Positions 26,797 to 36,011 of a stretch of 64,000 nucleotides of DNA are shown here, one piece after another. This DNA is from CAZQVA01 sp964596685 (GTDB taxonomy: Bacteria > Chlamydiota > Chlamydiia > Chlamydiales > VFKH01), in NCBI GenBank assembly GCA_964596685.1, contig CAZQVA010000006.1, positions 24,917-88,916 on the forward strand, written 5' to 3'. The notes below the pieces were generated by a model that saw nothing but the letters and a program-made list of their open reading frames with translations, searched no databases and was not told where the DNA came from. Within the stretch, counting starts at the first letter, position 1. Each line of letters starts with the position of its first letter. The position numbers were made by a program, and so were the translations under genes.

Positions 26797-27665
26797 TTAT
26801 TTCGGGAATTGCAATTGCAAAAGAAATCGAGAATGAGCTAAAAAACCAACTCGCAAACTGCCTTGCCAACTGCATGCGTCCTCCTGTACTTGCCGTCATC
26901 TTAGTAGGCAATCACCCCCCTTCCCTGACTTATGTTGAAAATAAGCAAAAAGTGTGCGCGCGCCTTGGTATTGTATCCAAACGCCTGACGCTCCCAGACA
27001 CCGCGACAACGAGTGAATTGAGGGATGTGATTTTAGCGTGCAATGAAGACCCCACCATCGATGGTATCCTGCTGCAACTGCCTCTTCCTGCCCACCTACA
27101 CACTCCCTCTCTCATTGCTTATATCAGTCCTGATAAAGATGTCGATGGCCTTCATCCTGTAAATTTAGGCAAACTTGTCGCCTCACAAACAGATGGCTTT
27201 GTCCCCTGCACTCCTCTTGGAGTACAGCAGATGCTACTGCGCAGCCATATTCCCACTCAAGGGGCTCATGTCGTTATCGTAGGGCGCAGTCAACTTGTTG
27301 GACGCCCACTGGCACTTTTGCTTTCTCAAAAATCAGCAGCAGGTAACGCAACAGTCACTATGGCCCATACTGGCTCTAAAGATCTTTCTGCAATATGCCG
27401 CAGCGCAGACATTTTGGTTGCAGCCGCTGGACAACCCCATCTAATCACACAAGATATGGTTAAAGAAGGGGCTGTTGTCATCGATGTCGGCATTCATCGC
27501 CTTGCCAATGGGAAATTGACAGGAGATGTCGATTTTGAAAACGTCAAAAAGCGTTGTAGTTTAATTTCGCCCGTTCCAGGTGGCGTTGGTCCTATGACCA
27601 TCGCAATGCTCATGCACAACACCCTTAAAAGCTATCTCGATAAAAACCCATCAAGCTCTTTATAA
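26793..27665 (+). CDS. folD: Methylenetetrahydrofolate dehydrogenase / cyclohydrolase
   Basis: 290 residues. Bifunctional enzyme of one-carbon metabolism interconverting methylene- and formyl-tetrahydrofolate with NADP. The catalytic Tyr/Lys pair is in YVENKQKVCARLG (~50), then GILLQLPLP, DVDGLHPVNLGKL (~125) and the NADP motif VGRSQLVGRPLALLL (~170). The start overlaps yqgF by an ATGA; it ends a four-gene overlapping operon. Confidence 0.96.
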   Translation: MIISGIAIAKEIENELKNQLANCLANCMRPPVLAVILVGNHPPSLTYVENKQKVCARLGIVSKRLTLPDTATTSELRDVILACNEDPTIDGILLQLPLPAHLHTPSLIAYISPDKDVDGLHPVNLGKLVASQTDGFVPCTPLGVQQMLLRSHIPTQGAHVVIVGRSQLVGRPLALLLSQKSAAGNATVTMAHTGSKDLSAICRSADILVAAAGQPHLITQDMVKEGAVVIDVGIHRLANGKLTGDVDFENVKKRCSLISPVPGGVGPMTIAMLMHNTLKSYLDKNPSSSL

Positions 27666-27687
27666 GATACATAACAAAGAGCTTGAT
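27650..27687. terminator. Bidirectional-type terminator hairpin
   Basis: A perfect 12-bp stem ATCAAGCTCTTT / AAAGAGCTTGAT (27650-27661 and 27676-27687) between the convergent folD and protease genes. On the minus strand it is followed by GGGTTTTTA, so it looks like a rho-independent terminator for the protease operon, with its T-run inside the end of folD. Confidence 0.6.
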
Positions 27688-27697
27688 GACTTAATAG

Positions 27698-28750
27698 TTA
27701 ATAATTAGGGAAATGGGGCAAGGAAGGCTTGCCAGTTGGTTCAGCAACAGGTTCCGTTACTTTTTTATGAGTAATTGGATTGAAGAAATCCATCTTAGGA
27801 AGTTGCTGGGGCTTGCCAGGCACCACCTTAACAGGGTTACCTCGCTTAGCTGGGCGCAATCCTAAAGCAACTAGTTGATCAAACACCTTTTTATCTGCTT
27901 TAGCCACCCAATACATACAGTTAATCGGTCCCACAAGCCCAATTTGCGTTTGTAAGCCGAGCGCTGTTGCAATACCAATCACTTTATTTTGATCACCAAA
28001 TACAGGCCCTCCGCTGTTACCTTCATGAATGGCAGCGTCAGTTTTAATCATCCCATATTCTTCGTCAAAGACATAGTCCCAACCACTGTTAGTGCCTTTG
28101 CTTAAGGTAATTGTATCGCGCAGATCTAATTTTAAATCACTTGCATCGTACTGCTCTGGAAAACCTAAAACGACTAATTCTTCTCCCAGAACCAAGTCGT
28201 TGGAATCCCCTAAAGGAAGTGCCTCGAATTTCTTCTTCACAGCTCCACCTTTCATATCAGAGACGACACGTACAATGGCCCCATCAAAATTTTCACCGAA
28301 ACCAACCACTTCAGCTAAATAAAGAGAATACTTATCTTCCTCTAATTCATTGAATACCTGAATAACAGGTGTGGCATGACCAGCATAATAGATCTTTTCT
28401 ATATGAGAGTCTTTTTCGATACCCGGTTGATAAGTAAGGATATCTAGGCGATGTTTCGTGCCGCTGTCATCACTCCAGTCAGCGATGATATACCCATAAA
28501 CACACCACTCGACCACGTGACGATTTGTAAAGACAACACCATCTTCCGTGACAAAAAAACCCGAACCACGCGCCAATTGGCCTTGTTCATCTTTTAGATT
28601 AAAATCATCTACAAGTTCATCGTCGTAAAGGATCACTTTTACCACGCCATCATAATAGTGCTTGCCAATCCAACGCGGATCTACTTGAGCCTCTACTAAA
28701 GCGGTGCAGCCTACTACAGCAACCAAAAAAACTAATATCTTCTTTAACAT
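27698..28750 (-). CDS. Exported trypsin-like serine protease (1 of tandem pair)
   Basis: 350 residues from ATG 28750, which follows AAGGAG. Signal peptide MLKKILVFLVAVVGCTALVE, then a chymotrypsin-like domain with catalytic His in FTNRHVVEW, Asp in GENFDGAIV and Ser in EGNSGGPVFG. No PDZ domain is evident, so it is closer to V8/S1D proteases than to HtrA. The proline-rich C-terminus (PVAEPTGKPSLPHFPNY) is unlike its partner's. It could act in the periplasm or be secreted. It is 19 bases after its paralogue. Confidence 0.85.
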   Translation of the reverse strand: MLKKILVFLVAVVGCTALVEAQVDPRWIGKHYYDGVVKVILYDDELVDDFNLKDEQGQLARGSGFFVTEDGVVFTNRHVVEWCVYGYIIADWSDDSGTKHRLDILTYQPGIEKDSHIEKIYYAGHATPVIQVFNELEEDKYSLYLAEVVGFGENFDGAIVRVVSDMKGGAVKKKFEALPLGDSNDLVLGEELVVLGFPEQYDASDLKLDLRDTITLSKGTNSGWDYVFDEEYGMIKTDAAIHEGNSGGPVFGDQNKVIGIATALGLQTQIGLVGPINCMYWVAKADKKVFDQLVALGLRPAKRGNPVKVVPGKPQQLPKMDFFNPITHKKVTEPVAEPTGKPSLPHFPNY

Positions 28751-28769
28751 GCCGCTCCTTATTTTTAAT

Positions 28770-29810
28770 CTATGATTTTTTAAATTTACGCGTCTCATCA
28801 GCAGTATAGGGGTGCTTCCCTTGGATTTTCACACTAGAAGGCGCGTTGTAAGTTTTTAGCTTAGGCAAAGGTTTAGGGTCCCCCAAAACAACTTTTACCG
28901 CTGCAGCCTTTCTATCTTGAGAAAGCCCTGCGCGATACAATTTACGCTTAATCTCTGGATGATTTTCTACCATACGCGTTAACTGATTAATTTGCTCTAC
29001 AAGACCAATATGCGTCTTAGCACTCATTCCTGTAGCGATACCAATAACTTTTTCAGTATCATCAAATACCGGACCACCACTATTGCCTTCGCTGATTAGG
29101 GCATCGGTTTTAATAAAACCATCGGGATCAAAGACATAATCCCAGCCACTATGTTTACCAAAGGTCATCGTAATCGTGTCGCGTAAATCTTCATCGAATG
29201 CAGCATCTTGATATTGCGAAGGAAAACCGAGCAAGATGATGTCATCCCCCATATGGGCCGTTGTGGAATCTCCGAGAGGTAAAGCAATAAAATGGTCCAA
29301 AGAAGCATTCTTTTCAAGAGATCCTGTGATCTGTAAAATAGCGCAGTCGTAATCCTCACCCATCAACAGAACTTTTGCAGTATAAAGCTTCCAAGCGCGA
29401 TCTTCATGGCCTGTAAAAACCTGGACTACCACTTGTGCATGACCAAGTGCATATACTTTTTTAATTTTAGCGCTTTTTTCTAAACCCGGTTCGTATGTCA
29501 AACAATCCAGCGTGTGTAATTTTCCTGTTGATGGCTCAGTCCAGTCGGCAATCAAATACCCATTGACACACCATTCAACAACATGACGGTTGGTAAGGAT
29601 AAGTCCATCTTCTGTAACAAAAAAGCCCGTACCGCGGCAGAGATAGCCAATTTTATCTTTGAGATCAAGCGATTTGGTTAAAGCAGGGTCACAAATGAGA
29701 ATTTTGACCACACCCTTGTAATACTTATTTGCAATATTACGAGCTTCTGGGTCCGCAAATAGTTGTAAAGTCGATACGACTATCAGGAAGCAAAGAAAAA
29801 AACGTCGCAT
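28770..29810 (-). CDS. Exported trypsin-like serine protease (2 of tandem pair)
   Basis: 346 residues. Signal peptide MRRFFLCFLIVVSTLQLFAD. Same architecture as the next gene: His in LTNRHVVEWC, Asp in GEDYDCAILQ and Ser in EGNSGGPVFD. The N-terminal half of the two paralogues is clearly alignable (NANKYYKGVVKI versus GKHYYDGVVKV), so they arose by tandem duplication. I chose ATG 29810 over the upstream 29828 because the signal peptide then starts at once. Confidence 0.85.
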   Translation of the reverse strand: MRRFFLCFLIVVSTLQLFADPEARNIANKYYKGVVKILICDPALTKSLDLKDKIGYLCRGTGFFVTEDGLILTNRHVVEWCVNGYLIADWTEPSTGKLHTLDCLTYEPGLEKSAKIKKVYALGHAQVVVQVFTGHEDRAWKLYTAKVLLMGEDYDCAILQITGSLEKNASLDHFIALPLGDSTTAHMGDDIILLGFPSQYQDAAFDEDLRDTITMTFGKHSGWDYVFDPDGFIKTDALISEGNSGGPVFDDTEKVIGIATGMSAKTHIGLVEQINQLTRMVENHPEIKRKLYRAGLSQDRKAAAVKVVLGDPKPLPKLKTYNAPSSVKIQGKHPYTADETRKFKKS

Positions 29811-29920
29811 CTCTAAAAAAACTCCCACTTCGGTGAGTCTTAGTTTTACGACATGAGGGAATTTATGAACCAGAATTTTTATAAAAATTTTTCTAAGAAT
29901 TGAGCCGTTTGCAATAGGCT

Positions 29921-30376
29921 CTATGAATCGCCTTTCATCGCACGCGCCATTTCACGCTTTTCATCACGCTCTTTAATGGCTTCGCGCTTATCGTGCATTT
30001 TTTTACCCTTTGCTAAAGCAATGCAAAGTTTTGCACGTCCATTTTGAAGAAAGATAGAGAGAGGGATGGCAGTCATCCCTTTTTCAGAAAGCTGAACATG
30101 TAATTTATCTATCTCCTTGCGATGGAGAAGAAGTTTACGGTCGCGGCGCTCCTGATGGTTATTAATGTTTCCATGAGAATACGGAACAATCGATGCGCCA
30201 ATCAACCAGGCTTCATTAGCAATAACCCGTACATACGCATCTTGCAAATTGCCGCCATGTGCGCGCAGCGATTTAATCTCTGTGCCTTTTAAACAAATTC
30301 CCGCTTCAAGGCGATCAAAAAGCGTATAGTCAAAAGAGGCTCTACGATTATTTACTAGTTCTCTATCTTTACTCAT
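29921..30376 (-). CDS. smpB: SsrA-binding protein
   Basis: 151 residues. SmpB binds tmRNA and delivers it to stalled ribosomes. The N-terminus NNRRASFDYTLFDRLEAGI, the GTEIKSLRAHGGNLQDAYV strand region and the Lys/Arg-rich tail are all typical. The ATG overlaps the stop of trhO (ATGA at 30373-30376). Confidence 0.97.
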   Translation of the reverse strand: MSKDRELVNNRRASFDYTLFDRLEAGICLKGTEIKSLRAHGGNLQDAYVRVIANEAWLIGASIVPYSHGNINNHQERRDRKLLLHRKEIDKLHVQLSEKGMTAIPLSIFLQNGRAKLCIALAKGKKMHDKREAIKERDEKREMARAMKGDS

Positions 30377-31308
30377 GATTGCAAGGTGTGAAGACGTCTA
30401 AAAGGTTTGTGTTTTCCATTCGCATGATAGGGGCGTACGCGTGGAGCATGCTCACACTCTTCTTGACAGCAGCCGTGCAACTTATGTAGGCAATCCGAAC
30501 AGCTGATAAAAAGCGCGTTACAATCCATGTTGGCGCAGTTATAATATGTATCTTCAGGGCAGTGACAGCAATGACACTGAGCAATTACCTCTGCAGGTTC
30601 ACTATCGCTGATTGGAATAGCTAAGCGATCATCAAAAACAAAGAGCTTGCCTTTCCAGTGTGCACTCCCCTCTTGCAGTCCATATTTAATCACTCCGCCA
30701 TCTAATTGAAAAATATTAGAAAAACCCTCTTTCATCATGATCGCAGAATAAAGTTCACAACGAATTCCACCCGTGCAGTACATCATGACTTCTGTTGTTG
30801 AAGGATCTTTTGTTTCCTTCAACTCTTTTAAATAGCCTTCAAACTCACGGAAAGTATTGCAAGGAGGAAGAATGGCTCCTTCAAAATGGCCGATCTGGCT
30901 TTCATAGTCATTGCGCACGTCGATCATTAAATAATCTTTGCCGCTTTCAATCATCTGACGCCACTCTTTAGGAGAGACATGTTCTCCGCGCACACTGAAA
31001 TCAACAGGGCAATCGATAGCTACCAATTTTTTTCTATATTTAACAGTCATCCGTGGAAATACGTTCTCTTCACCATGGTGGATCTTGAAATCGATAGAAG
31101 AAAAGCGTGGATCAGCTTTTAACCACTCCATATACCGTTCAACTTCGTGGGCCAGACCACTCATCTGGCAGTTGATCCCTTCTTCTGAGATATAGATGCG
31201 CCCTGTCACATCTCGATCTTTAAAGAAAGACTGTTGACGTTTAACCTCAAGCTGTGGCTCTTCGATTTTACCGATGTAATAGTAAGCGAGGATATAGTAG
31301 GATTTCAT
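30373..31308 (-). CDS. trhO: tRNA uridine(34) hydroxylase, rhodanese family
   Basis: 311 residues. TrhO (YceA, UPF0176) makes 5-hydroxyuridine at tRNA wobble positions in an oxygen-dependent reaction. N-terminal acylphosphatase-like part, rhodanese domain with active Cys in MYCTGGIRCEL (~183), and a C-terminal zinc-like cluster (CHCCHCPEDTYYNC then CNALFISCSDCLHKLHGCC). Next to rpsD and nfo as in Chlamydia (CT627-625). Overlaps smpB by 4 bases. Confidence 0.93.
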   Translation of the reverse strand: MKSYYILAYYYIGKIEEPQLEVKRQQSFFKDRDVTGRIYISEEGINCQMSGLAHEVERYMEWLKADPRFSSIDFKIHHGEENVFPRMTVKYRKKLVAIDCPVDFSVRGEHVSPKEWRQMIESGKDYLMIDVRNDYESQIGHFEGAILPPCNTFREFEGYLKELKETKDPSTTEVMMYCTGGIRCELYSAIMMKEGFSNIFQLDGGVIKYGLQEGSAHWKGKLFVFDDRLAIPISDSEPAEVIAQCHCCHCPEDTYYNCANMDCNALFISCSDCLHKLHGCCQEECEHAPRVRPYHANGKHKPFRRLHTLQS

Positions 31309-31342
31309 CAGTTAAGACCCCAAATTTAAATTTCTTACAGCT

Positions 31343-31501
31343 GAGTCTTTTGCAAAACTATCCATAATATGGACTGGCTGCCTAGCTGTAATCTTCAGAG
31401 AAAACCTCCTTACGCATGGCTATGACCATTCGTGCGTCGCTTTTTTCTGAATCCTGCCGCCCTCGCTCAGGTCCTATTATGGATAGTTTTGCAAAAGACT
31501 C
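31343..31501. mobile_element. Second MITE type, 159 bp
   Basis: The ends are 26-bp inverted repeats: GAGTCTTTTGCAAAACTATC at the left and its complement GATAGTTTTGCAAAAGACTC at the right, both extended by CATAAT/ATTATG. The 107-bp interior has no gene. It is unrelated to the GGGTGTAATTC family. No clear target duplication. It fills the gap between divergent trhO and rpsD. Confidence 0.8.
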
Positions 31502-31609
31502 ATCTATTTTACTGTTTTTTTACTCCACACACAAGCCAAAAAGCTAAACGAAGAAAAAGAATTATCTTGCAGAAAATCTATCATGAGCTTTAAGATATTG
31601 CTTTCGCTT

Positions 31610-31636
31610 GAGCCTTTATGTTCTTTCAAAAGGCTC
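31610..31636 (+). promoter_or_regulatory. Leader hairpin before rpsD
   Basis: GAGCCTTT (31610-31617) and AAAGGCTC (31629-31636) form an 8-bp stem 20 bases upstream of the rpsD ATG, just before its GAGGA Shine-Dalgarno. S4 regulates its own translation in other bacteria, so a regulatory leader is plausible but unproven. Confidence 0.35.
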
Positions 31637-31656
31637 TCATAATATGAGGAATTCGA

Positions 31657-32274
31657 ATGGCTCGTTATACAGGCCCAAAAAACCGCATCGCGCGCCGATT
31701 TGGCGCAAACATTTTCGGACGCGCTCGCAACCCGCTCGTCCATAAGCAGAATCCCCCAGGTCAGCATGGCGCTCGCCATAAGAAAAAGTCTGACTATGGC
31801 GTTCAATTAGAAGAGAAACAAAAACTGCGCGCGCTCTTCGGTATGCTGAGCCAAAAACAGCTGGTTCGTTACTACAAGCAAGCCGCTCGCAAGCATGCTG
31901 ATACAGCGACTATGCTCTTGCAATCACTTGAATGTCGTCTGGATTCCGTAGTATACCGCCTGAAGTTTGCTCCTACCATTTTCTCGGCACATCAGTTGGT
32001 TTCCCACGGTCACATCCTAGTCAATGGACAGAAGGTCGACCGCCGTTCTTTCCAAGTGAAGCCAGGTATGGTGATCTCACTACATGAAAAGACACGTAAC
32101 CTCGATGTTGTACGCAAAGGACAGGATCAATCTCGTGCACTGCCCGATTACCTCACTCTTTCTGAAGATAAGTGCTCTGGCGAATTGACATCCCTACCCT
32201 CCATCGACCAGGTACCACTTGCATTGCCTGTTAACTTGGCGATGATTTGCGAGTTCTTGGCTCACACGAACTAA
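31657..32274 (+). CDS. rpsD: Ribosomal protein uS4
   Basis: 205 residues, normal length. Primary 16S rRNA binder that nucleates small-subunit assembly. The N-terminus is typical (MARYTGPKNRIARRFGANIF), with QKQLVRYYKQAARKHADT and the S4 RNA-binding domain (LKFAPTIFSAHQLVSHGHIL). ATG has GAGGA 9 bases upstream. Confidence 0.98.
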   Translation: MARYTGPKNRIARRFGANIFGRARNPLVHKQNPPGQHGARHKKKSDYGVQLEEKQKLRALFGMLSQKQLVRYYKQAARKHADTATMLLQSLECRLDSVVYRLKFAPTIFSAHQLVSHGHILVNGQKVDRRSFQVKPGMVISLHEKTRNLDVVRKGQDQSRALPDYLTLSEDKCSGELTSLPSIDQVPLALPVNLAMICEFLAHTN

Positions 32275-32289
32275 ACCAGGATTTCTTTC

Positions 32290-33129
32290 ATGCTGATAGG
32301 CGCTCACACCTCGACTGCGGGAGGGCTTTATAAAGCCCTTCTTGAGGGAGCGTCTATCGGTGCAACTACCATACAAATCTTTACGGCCAATCAGCGCCGT
32401 TGGCATACTCATCCACTTTCTGACGAAACTCTTTCTCTTTGGAACAAACATCTTGACGCAACGGGCATTAGTTCCGTTATGAGTCATGCAAGTTATCTAC
32501 TCAATTTAGCATCCGTTAATCCTGAGCTTTGGGAAAAGAGTTGTAAAGGAATGCGTGAAGAAATTTTACGCTGTCAAAAACTTCACGTCAAATACTTAAA
32601 TTTTCACCCAGGCTCCAGCGTCAACTCAACGCGCGGTGAAGGGTTAGAAAGGATTGTAAAAGCTCTTTCTTCCATGAAGGATCTCTTTGATACTCCCTCG
32701 CCTTACCTCTTATTTGAGATGACAGCGGGTCAGGGACACTGCCTTGGTTCAACCCTTGAGGAGATCGCCTACCTTGTTCACGCATTAAAAAACGACCTTC
32801 CCGTTGGCGTATGCGTCGATACATGTCATATTTTTGCCGCAGGATATGATATCCGCACAAAATCCCAAGTCAAAGAATTTTTGAATAGGTTTGACGAACT
32901 CATCGGCATAAAATATTTGAAGGCCTTGCACCTTAATGACTCTCTTGGCAAACTAGCTTCGCACAAGGATCGTCATTTACCACTAGGAAAAGGCGAAATC
33001 GGTCTTGAATGCTTCGAAGCACTCATGCAAGAGCCCCGTTTGAAAAAACTTCCTAAGTACCTCGAAACACCAGATGGCCCTCCTTTGTGGAGAGAAGAGA
33101 TTGCTCTTTTAAAAACTTTTGTACACTAG
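32290..33129 (+). CDS. nfo: Endonuclease IV
   Basis: 279 residues, AP-endonuclease family 2 TIM barrel. It cleaves abasic sites during base excision repair. Zinc ligands are seen in MLIGAHTS (His), KYLNFHPGS (His), [10 protein letters not shown] (Glu), [12 protein letters not shown] (Asp/His), [17 protein letters not shown] and the terminal KYLETPDG (Glu). Follows rpsD by 15 bases, as in Chlamydia. Confidence 0.95.
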   Translation: MLIGAHTSTAGGLYKALLEGASIGATTIQIFTANQRRWHTHPLSDETLSLWNKHLDATGISSVMSHASYLLNLASVNPELWEKSCKGMREEILRCQKLHVKYLNFHPGSSVNSTRGEGLERIVKALSSMKDLFDTPSPYLLFEMTAGQGHCLGSTLEEIAYLVHALKNDLPVGVCVDTCHIFAAGYDIRTKSQVKEFLNRFDELIGIKYLKALHLNDSLGKLASHKDRHLPLGKGEIGLECFEALMQEPRLKKLPKYLETPDGPPLWREEIALLKTFVH

Positions 33130-33148
33130 CCTTCAACAAGAACAGATC

Positions 33149-34531
33149 ATGCGTATTAAAATTGCTACCCTACTGAAAAGTGAACCCGATGAATGGATTG
33201 GCAAAAAGGTCAATATTAAGGGCTGGGTCCGCACTGTGCGTGACCAAAAGCATTTTGCCTTCTTAGAAATTAATGATGGCTCTTCATTAGCTAATCTACA
33301 AGTTTTAATCGAAGATCGCGATCAGTTGCAGGGTATTGATACAGGCGCAAGCGTCAGCATTTTTGGCACCATCATTCCGAGCCCTGGAAAAAATCAAAAT
33401 ATCGAATTAAAGGCGCACGAAGTCACTATTTTAGGGGCCTGTGATCCAGCAAGTTACCCCCTACAAAAAAAACGTCACTCCTTTGAATTTTTGCGCGAGA
33501 TCGCCCACCTACGTCCGCGCACAAATACACAAGGAGCTGTTGCTCGCGTACGCAACGCCCTAGCCTATGCAACGCACCGCTTTTTTCAAGACCGCAACTT
33601 TCTCTATGTTCACACGCCAATTATCACAGCCTCTGACTGTGAAGGTGCAGGTGAACTCTTTAAAGTCACCGTGCTCGACGAAGTGCGCTCAAAACGTTTA
33701 GAAGATGGCACATTTGATTACCGAGAAGATTTCTTCGGAAAACCTGCCTATCTCACCGTTTCAGGCCAACTCAACGGAGAAATCTACGCAACAGCACTGA
33801 GCGATATCTATACCTTTGGTCCTACCTTCCGCGCTGAGAACTCCAATACGAGTCGCCACCTAGCTGAGTTTTGGATGATTGAACCCGAAATGGCCTTTGC
33901 AGATCTTAACGACAACATGGAATGTGCCGAAAGCTATGTGCGCTATTGCATTCAATACGCCCTTGATAACTGCTATGACGATCTAGCGTTTTTTGATCAA
34001 TTCATTGAAAAGGGTCTTTTACAAAAATTGCAAATGGTCGCCTCGTCCGAATTTGCACGCGTGACCTACACGGATGCAATTGAGGCCCTCAAAAAAGCGC
34101 CGAAAAAATTTGTCTTCCCTGTCGAATGGGGCATTGATTTACAGTCCGAACATGAGCGTTACCTTTGCGAAGAACTTTTCAAACGACCTGTCATTGTGAC
34201 TGATTATCCAAGAAAAATTAAATCTTTTTATATGCGTGATAATGACGATGGAAAGACTGTAGCCGCCATGGATGTTCTCGTTCCTGGCATTGGCGAGTTA
34301 ATTGGCGGTTCTCAACGTGAAGAGCGTTTTGATATACTTGAGAATAAGATTCGCGAATGGGGGCTTCCAGTAGAAAACTATTGGTGGTATCTGGAATTGC
34401 GCAAATATGGCACAGTACCTCACAGCGGATTTGGACTTGGTTTTGAACGTTTAATGCTCTTTACAACAGGTATGGAAAATATTCGCGATGTCATCCCCTT
34501 CCCACGTTTCCCCGGTCATGCTAGCTTCTGA
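33149..34531 (+). CDS. asnS: Asparaginyl-tRNA synthetase
   Basis: 460 residues, class II synthetase. The OB-fold anticodon domain ([20 protein letters not shown]) comes first, then catalytic motif 2 ([20 protein letters not shown]) and motif 3 ([15 protein letters not shown]). AsnRS is distinguished from AspRS by [19 protein letters not shown] 33149 is the family start; the frame also opens at TTG 33119 inside nfo. Presence of AsnRS alongside the usual chlamydial GatCAB route would be notable, as Chlamydia lacks it. Confidence 0.95.
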   Translation: MRIKIATLLKSEPDEWIGKKVNIKGWVRTVRDQKHFAFLEINDGSSLANLQVLIEDRDQLQGIDTGASVSIFGTIIPSPGKNQNIELKAHEVTILGACDPASYPLQKKRHSFEFLREIAHLRPRTNTQGAVARVRNALAYATHRFFQDRNFLYVHTPIITASDCEGAGELFKVTVLDEVRSKRLEDGTFDYREDFFGKPAYLTVSGQLNGEIYATALSDIYTFGPTFRAENSNTSRHLAEFWMIEPEMAFADLNDNMECAESYVRYCIQYALDNCYDDLAFFDQFIEKGLLQKLQMVASSEFARVTYTDAIEALKKAPKKFVFPVEWGIDLQSEHERYLCEELFKRPVIVTDYPRKIKSFYMRDNDDGKTVAAMDVLVPGIGELIGGSQREERFDILENKIREWGLPVENYWWYLELRKYGTVPHSGFGLGFERLMLFTTGMENIRDVIPFPRFPGHASF

Positions 34532-35081
34532 TGAGCTCATCTTGGTAGATGAACATGATCAACCCATTGGTACAATGGAAAAGATGCAGGCACACCGTGA
34601 AGGTCGCCTGCATCGCGCCTTTAGCATCTTCCTCTTTACAGAGGATAAGACGAGGATGCTTTTACAACGCCGCGCACTAAAAAAATATCATAGCGGCGGA
34701 CTTCTTTCTAATACCTGCTGTAGTCACCCGCGACCTCACGAAACCACTCTTCAGGCCGCCCACCGACGTCTTAAAGAGGAGTTAGGAATATCTAGTGTAC
34801 TCCACGAGGTCTTTTCTTTCATTTATCGCGTCGCCTTGGACAATGAACTTATCGAACATGAATTTGATCATGTTTTTGTAGGAACGACAGATGGGCATGT
34901 TGAATGTAATCCAGAAGAAGTCTCAGAATGCTGCCTGATGACACAAAAAGAGATTGAGAGCGCCCTTATAGAGCGCCCAGAAGAATTTACTGAATGGTTT
35001 AAAATTGCTTATCGCCAGCTTACTCAGTATTTTGACACTATACCCATTTCACCTGAAGAATTGGGTATAAACACTCCTTAA
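34518..35081 (+). CDS. idi: Isopentenyl-diphosphate delta-isomerase type I
   Basis: 187 residues. Nudix-fold enzyme interconverting IPP and DMAPP. Active Cys in [11 protein letters not shown] (~67), Nudix helix [12 protein letters not shown], Glu in [11 protein letters not shown] and the aromatic end of the domain [13 protein letters not shown] 34518 overlaps the asnS stop by 14 bases. The last ~12 residues ([14 protein letters not shown]) are encoded by the 31-bp palindromic repeat at 35039-35069 and are not part of the conserved fold. Confidence 0.93.
   Translation: MLASDELILVDEHDQPIGTMEKMQAHREGRLHRAFSIFLFTEDKTRMLLQRRALKKYHSGGLLSNTCCSHPRPHETTLQAAHRRLKEELGISSVLHEVFSFIYRVALDNELIEHEFDHVFVGTTDGHVECNPEEVSECCLMTQKEIESALIERPEEFTEWFKIAYRQLTQYFDTIPISPEELGINTP
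35039..35069. repeat. 31-bp palindromic repeat inside the idi gene
   Basis: TATACCCATT...ATTGGGTATA arms flank CACCTGAAGA. An identical 31-bp copy lies at 56037-56067; related copies are at 44912-44958 and 55420-55439. Here it encodes the C-terminal tail of Idi in frame. Confidence 0.85.
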
Positions 35082-35085
35082 ATTC

Positions 35086-36000
35086 TTAAGTGTTTTTTGT
35101 CACTTCTCCTCCCTCGATAATGGCATTGCGCAGTTGTTCCGTCAAAGAGGTGAGATGTCCTGGGGAATGGGGGATCAGAATCGTATTGCTCTTTGAAGAG
35201 GCTCCAATTTCTTTCAATGTATCAAAGTACTGCGTCATGAGCACTAAATTCATGACATCTGTCGCTGAAGTACCTGGGATGCTTTTTTGAAAGGCATCAA
35301 CGGAATCGCGCAATCCAGAAACAATGGCGCTTCGTTGATCAGCGATCCCTTTACCTTGTAAAGCTTTACTGAGAGCATCTGCTTCAGCCTGTTTCACCTT
35401 AAGAATTTTTTCAGCTTCTCCGCGTTCATTAGCAGCTACGCGCATGCGTTGTGCCTCATTAATCTCATTCATCGCCGCTTTTACTTTTGCATCGGGATCA
35501 ATATCGGTGACTAATGCTTTAACAATGCCATATCCAAAGCTCGACATCATCTCAGATAGCTCGCTTTCTACTGCATTGGCAATTTCATCTTTTCTTTCAA
35601 ATACATCATCAAGAATCGTTTTAGGTACTTGCGCGCGCACGACATCAAAGATAAATGCGCGGATTTGTTGTTCCGGATTTTCCAATTTGTAAAATGCTTC
35701 ATAGATACGATCTTCAAGGGCTCTGTATTGAACAGAGATCACCACCTTAACAAAAACGTTATCCTTTGTCTTCGTTTCAACGGGAATATCCAATTGACGG
35801 ACACGCAACTTTACCTTGCCAGCAATGCGTTCAATAAAAGGAATTTTTAAATGTAGACCAGGACGCGCAATGCGGACAAATCTGCCAAATCGTTCCACGA
35901 CAGAGACGCTCTGTTGTTCCACAAGAAAAAAACTACTCATGAAAAAAAGAAACGCAATAATAACCCCTATAATGAGGGGTAGGGTCAACAATAATTCCAT
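35086..36000 (-). CDS. SPFH/band-7 (stomatin-like) membrane protein
   Basis: 304 residues. One N-terminal membrane span (LTLPLIIGVIIAFLFFMSSF), then the SPFH domain (VVERFGRFVRIARPGLHLKI to VRAQVPKTILDDVFERKDEI) and an Ala/Glu/Lys-rich coiled coil (~195-235, AANERGEAEKILKVKQAEAD). Paraslipins/stomatins form oligomeric rings that organise membranes and modulate proteases. It closes the minus-strand operon after pdhA. Confidence 0.88.
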   Translation of the reverse strand: MELLLTLPLIIGVIIAFLFFMSSFFLVEQQSVSVVERFGRFVRIARPGLHLKIPFIERIAGKVKLRVRQLDIPVETKTKDNVFVKVVISVQYRALEDRIYEAFYKLENPEQQIRAFIFDVVRAQVPKTILDDVFERKDEIANAVESELSEMMSSFGYGIVKALVTDIDPDAKVKAAMNEINEAQRMRVAANERGEAEKILKVKQAEADALSKALQGKGIADQRSAIVSGLRDSVDAFQKSIPGTSATDVMNLVLMTQYFDTLKEIGASSKSNTILIPHSPGHLTSLTEQLRNAIIEGGEVTKNT

Positions 36001-36011
36001 AAAACCACTTT

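Noticed and set aside
31504..31806. 100-codon minus-strand ORF overlapping the rpsD start
   Set aside because: Antisense shadow of rpsD and its leader.
34488..34517. Upstream start of idi at 34488
   Set aside because: Would put 10 extra non-family residues inside the asnS coding end; ATG 34518 matches the family start.
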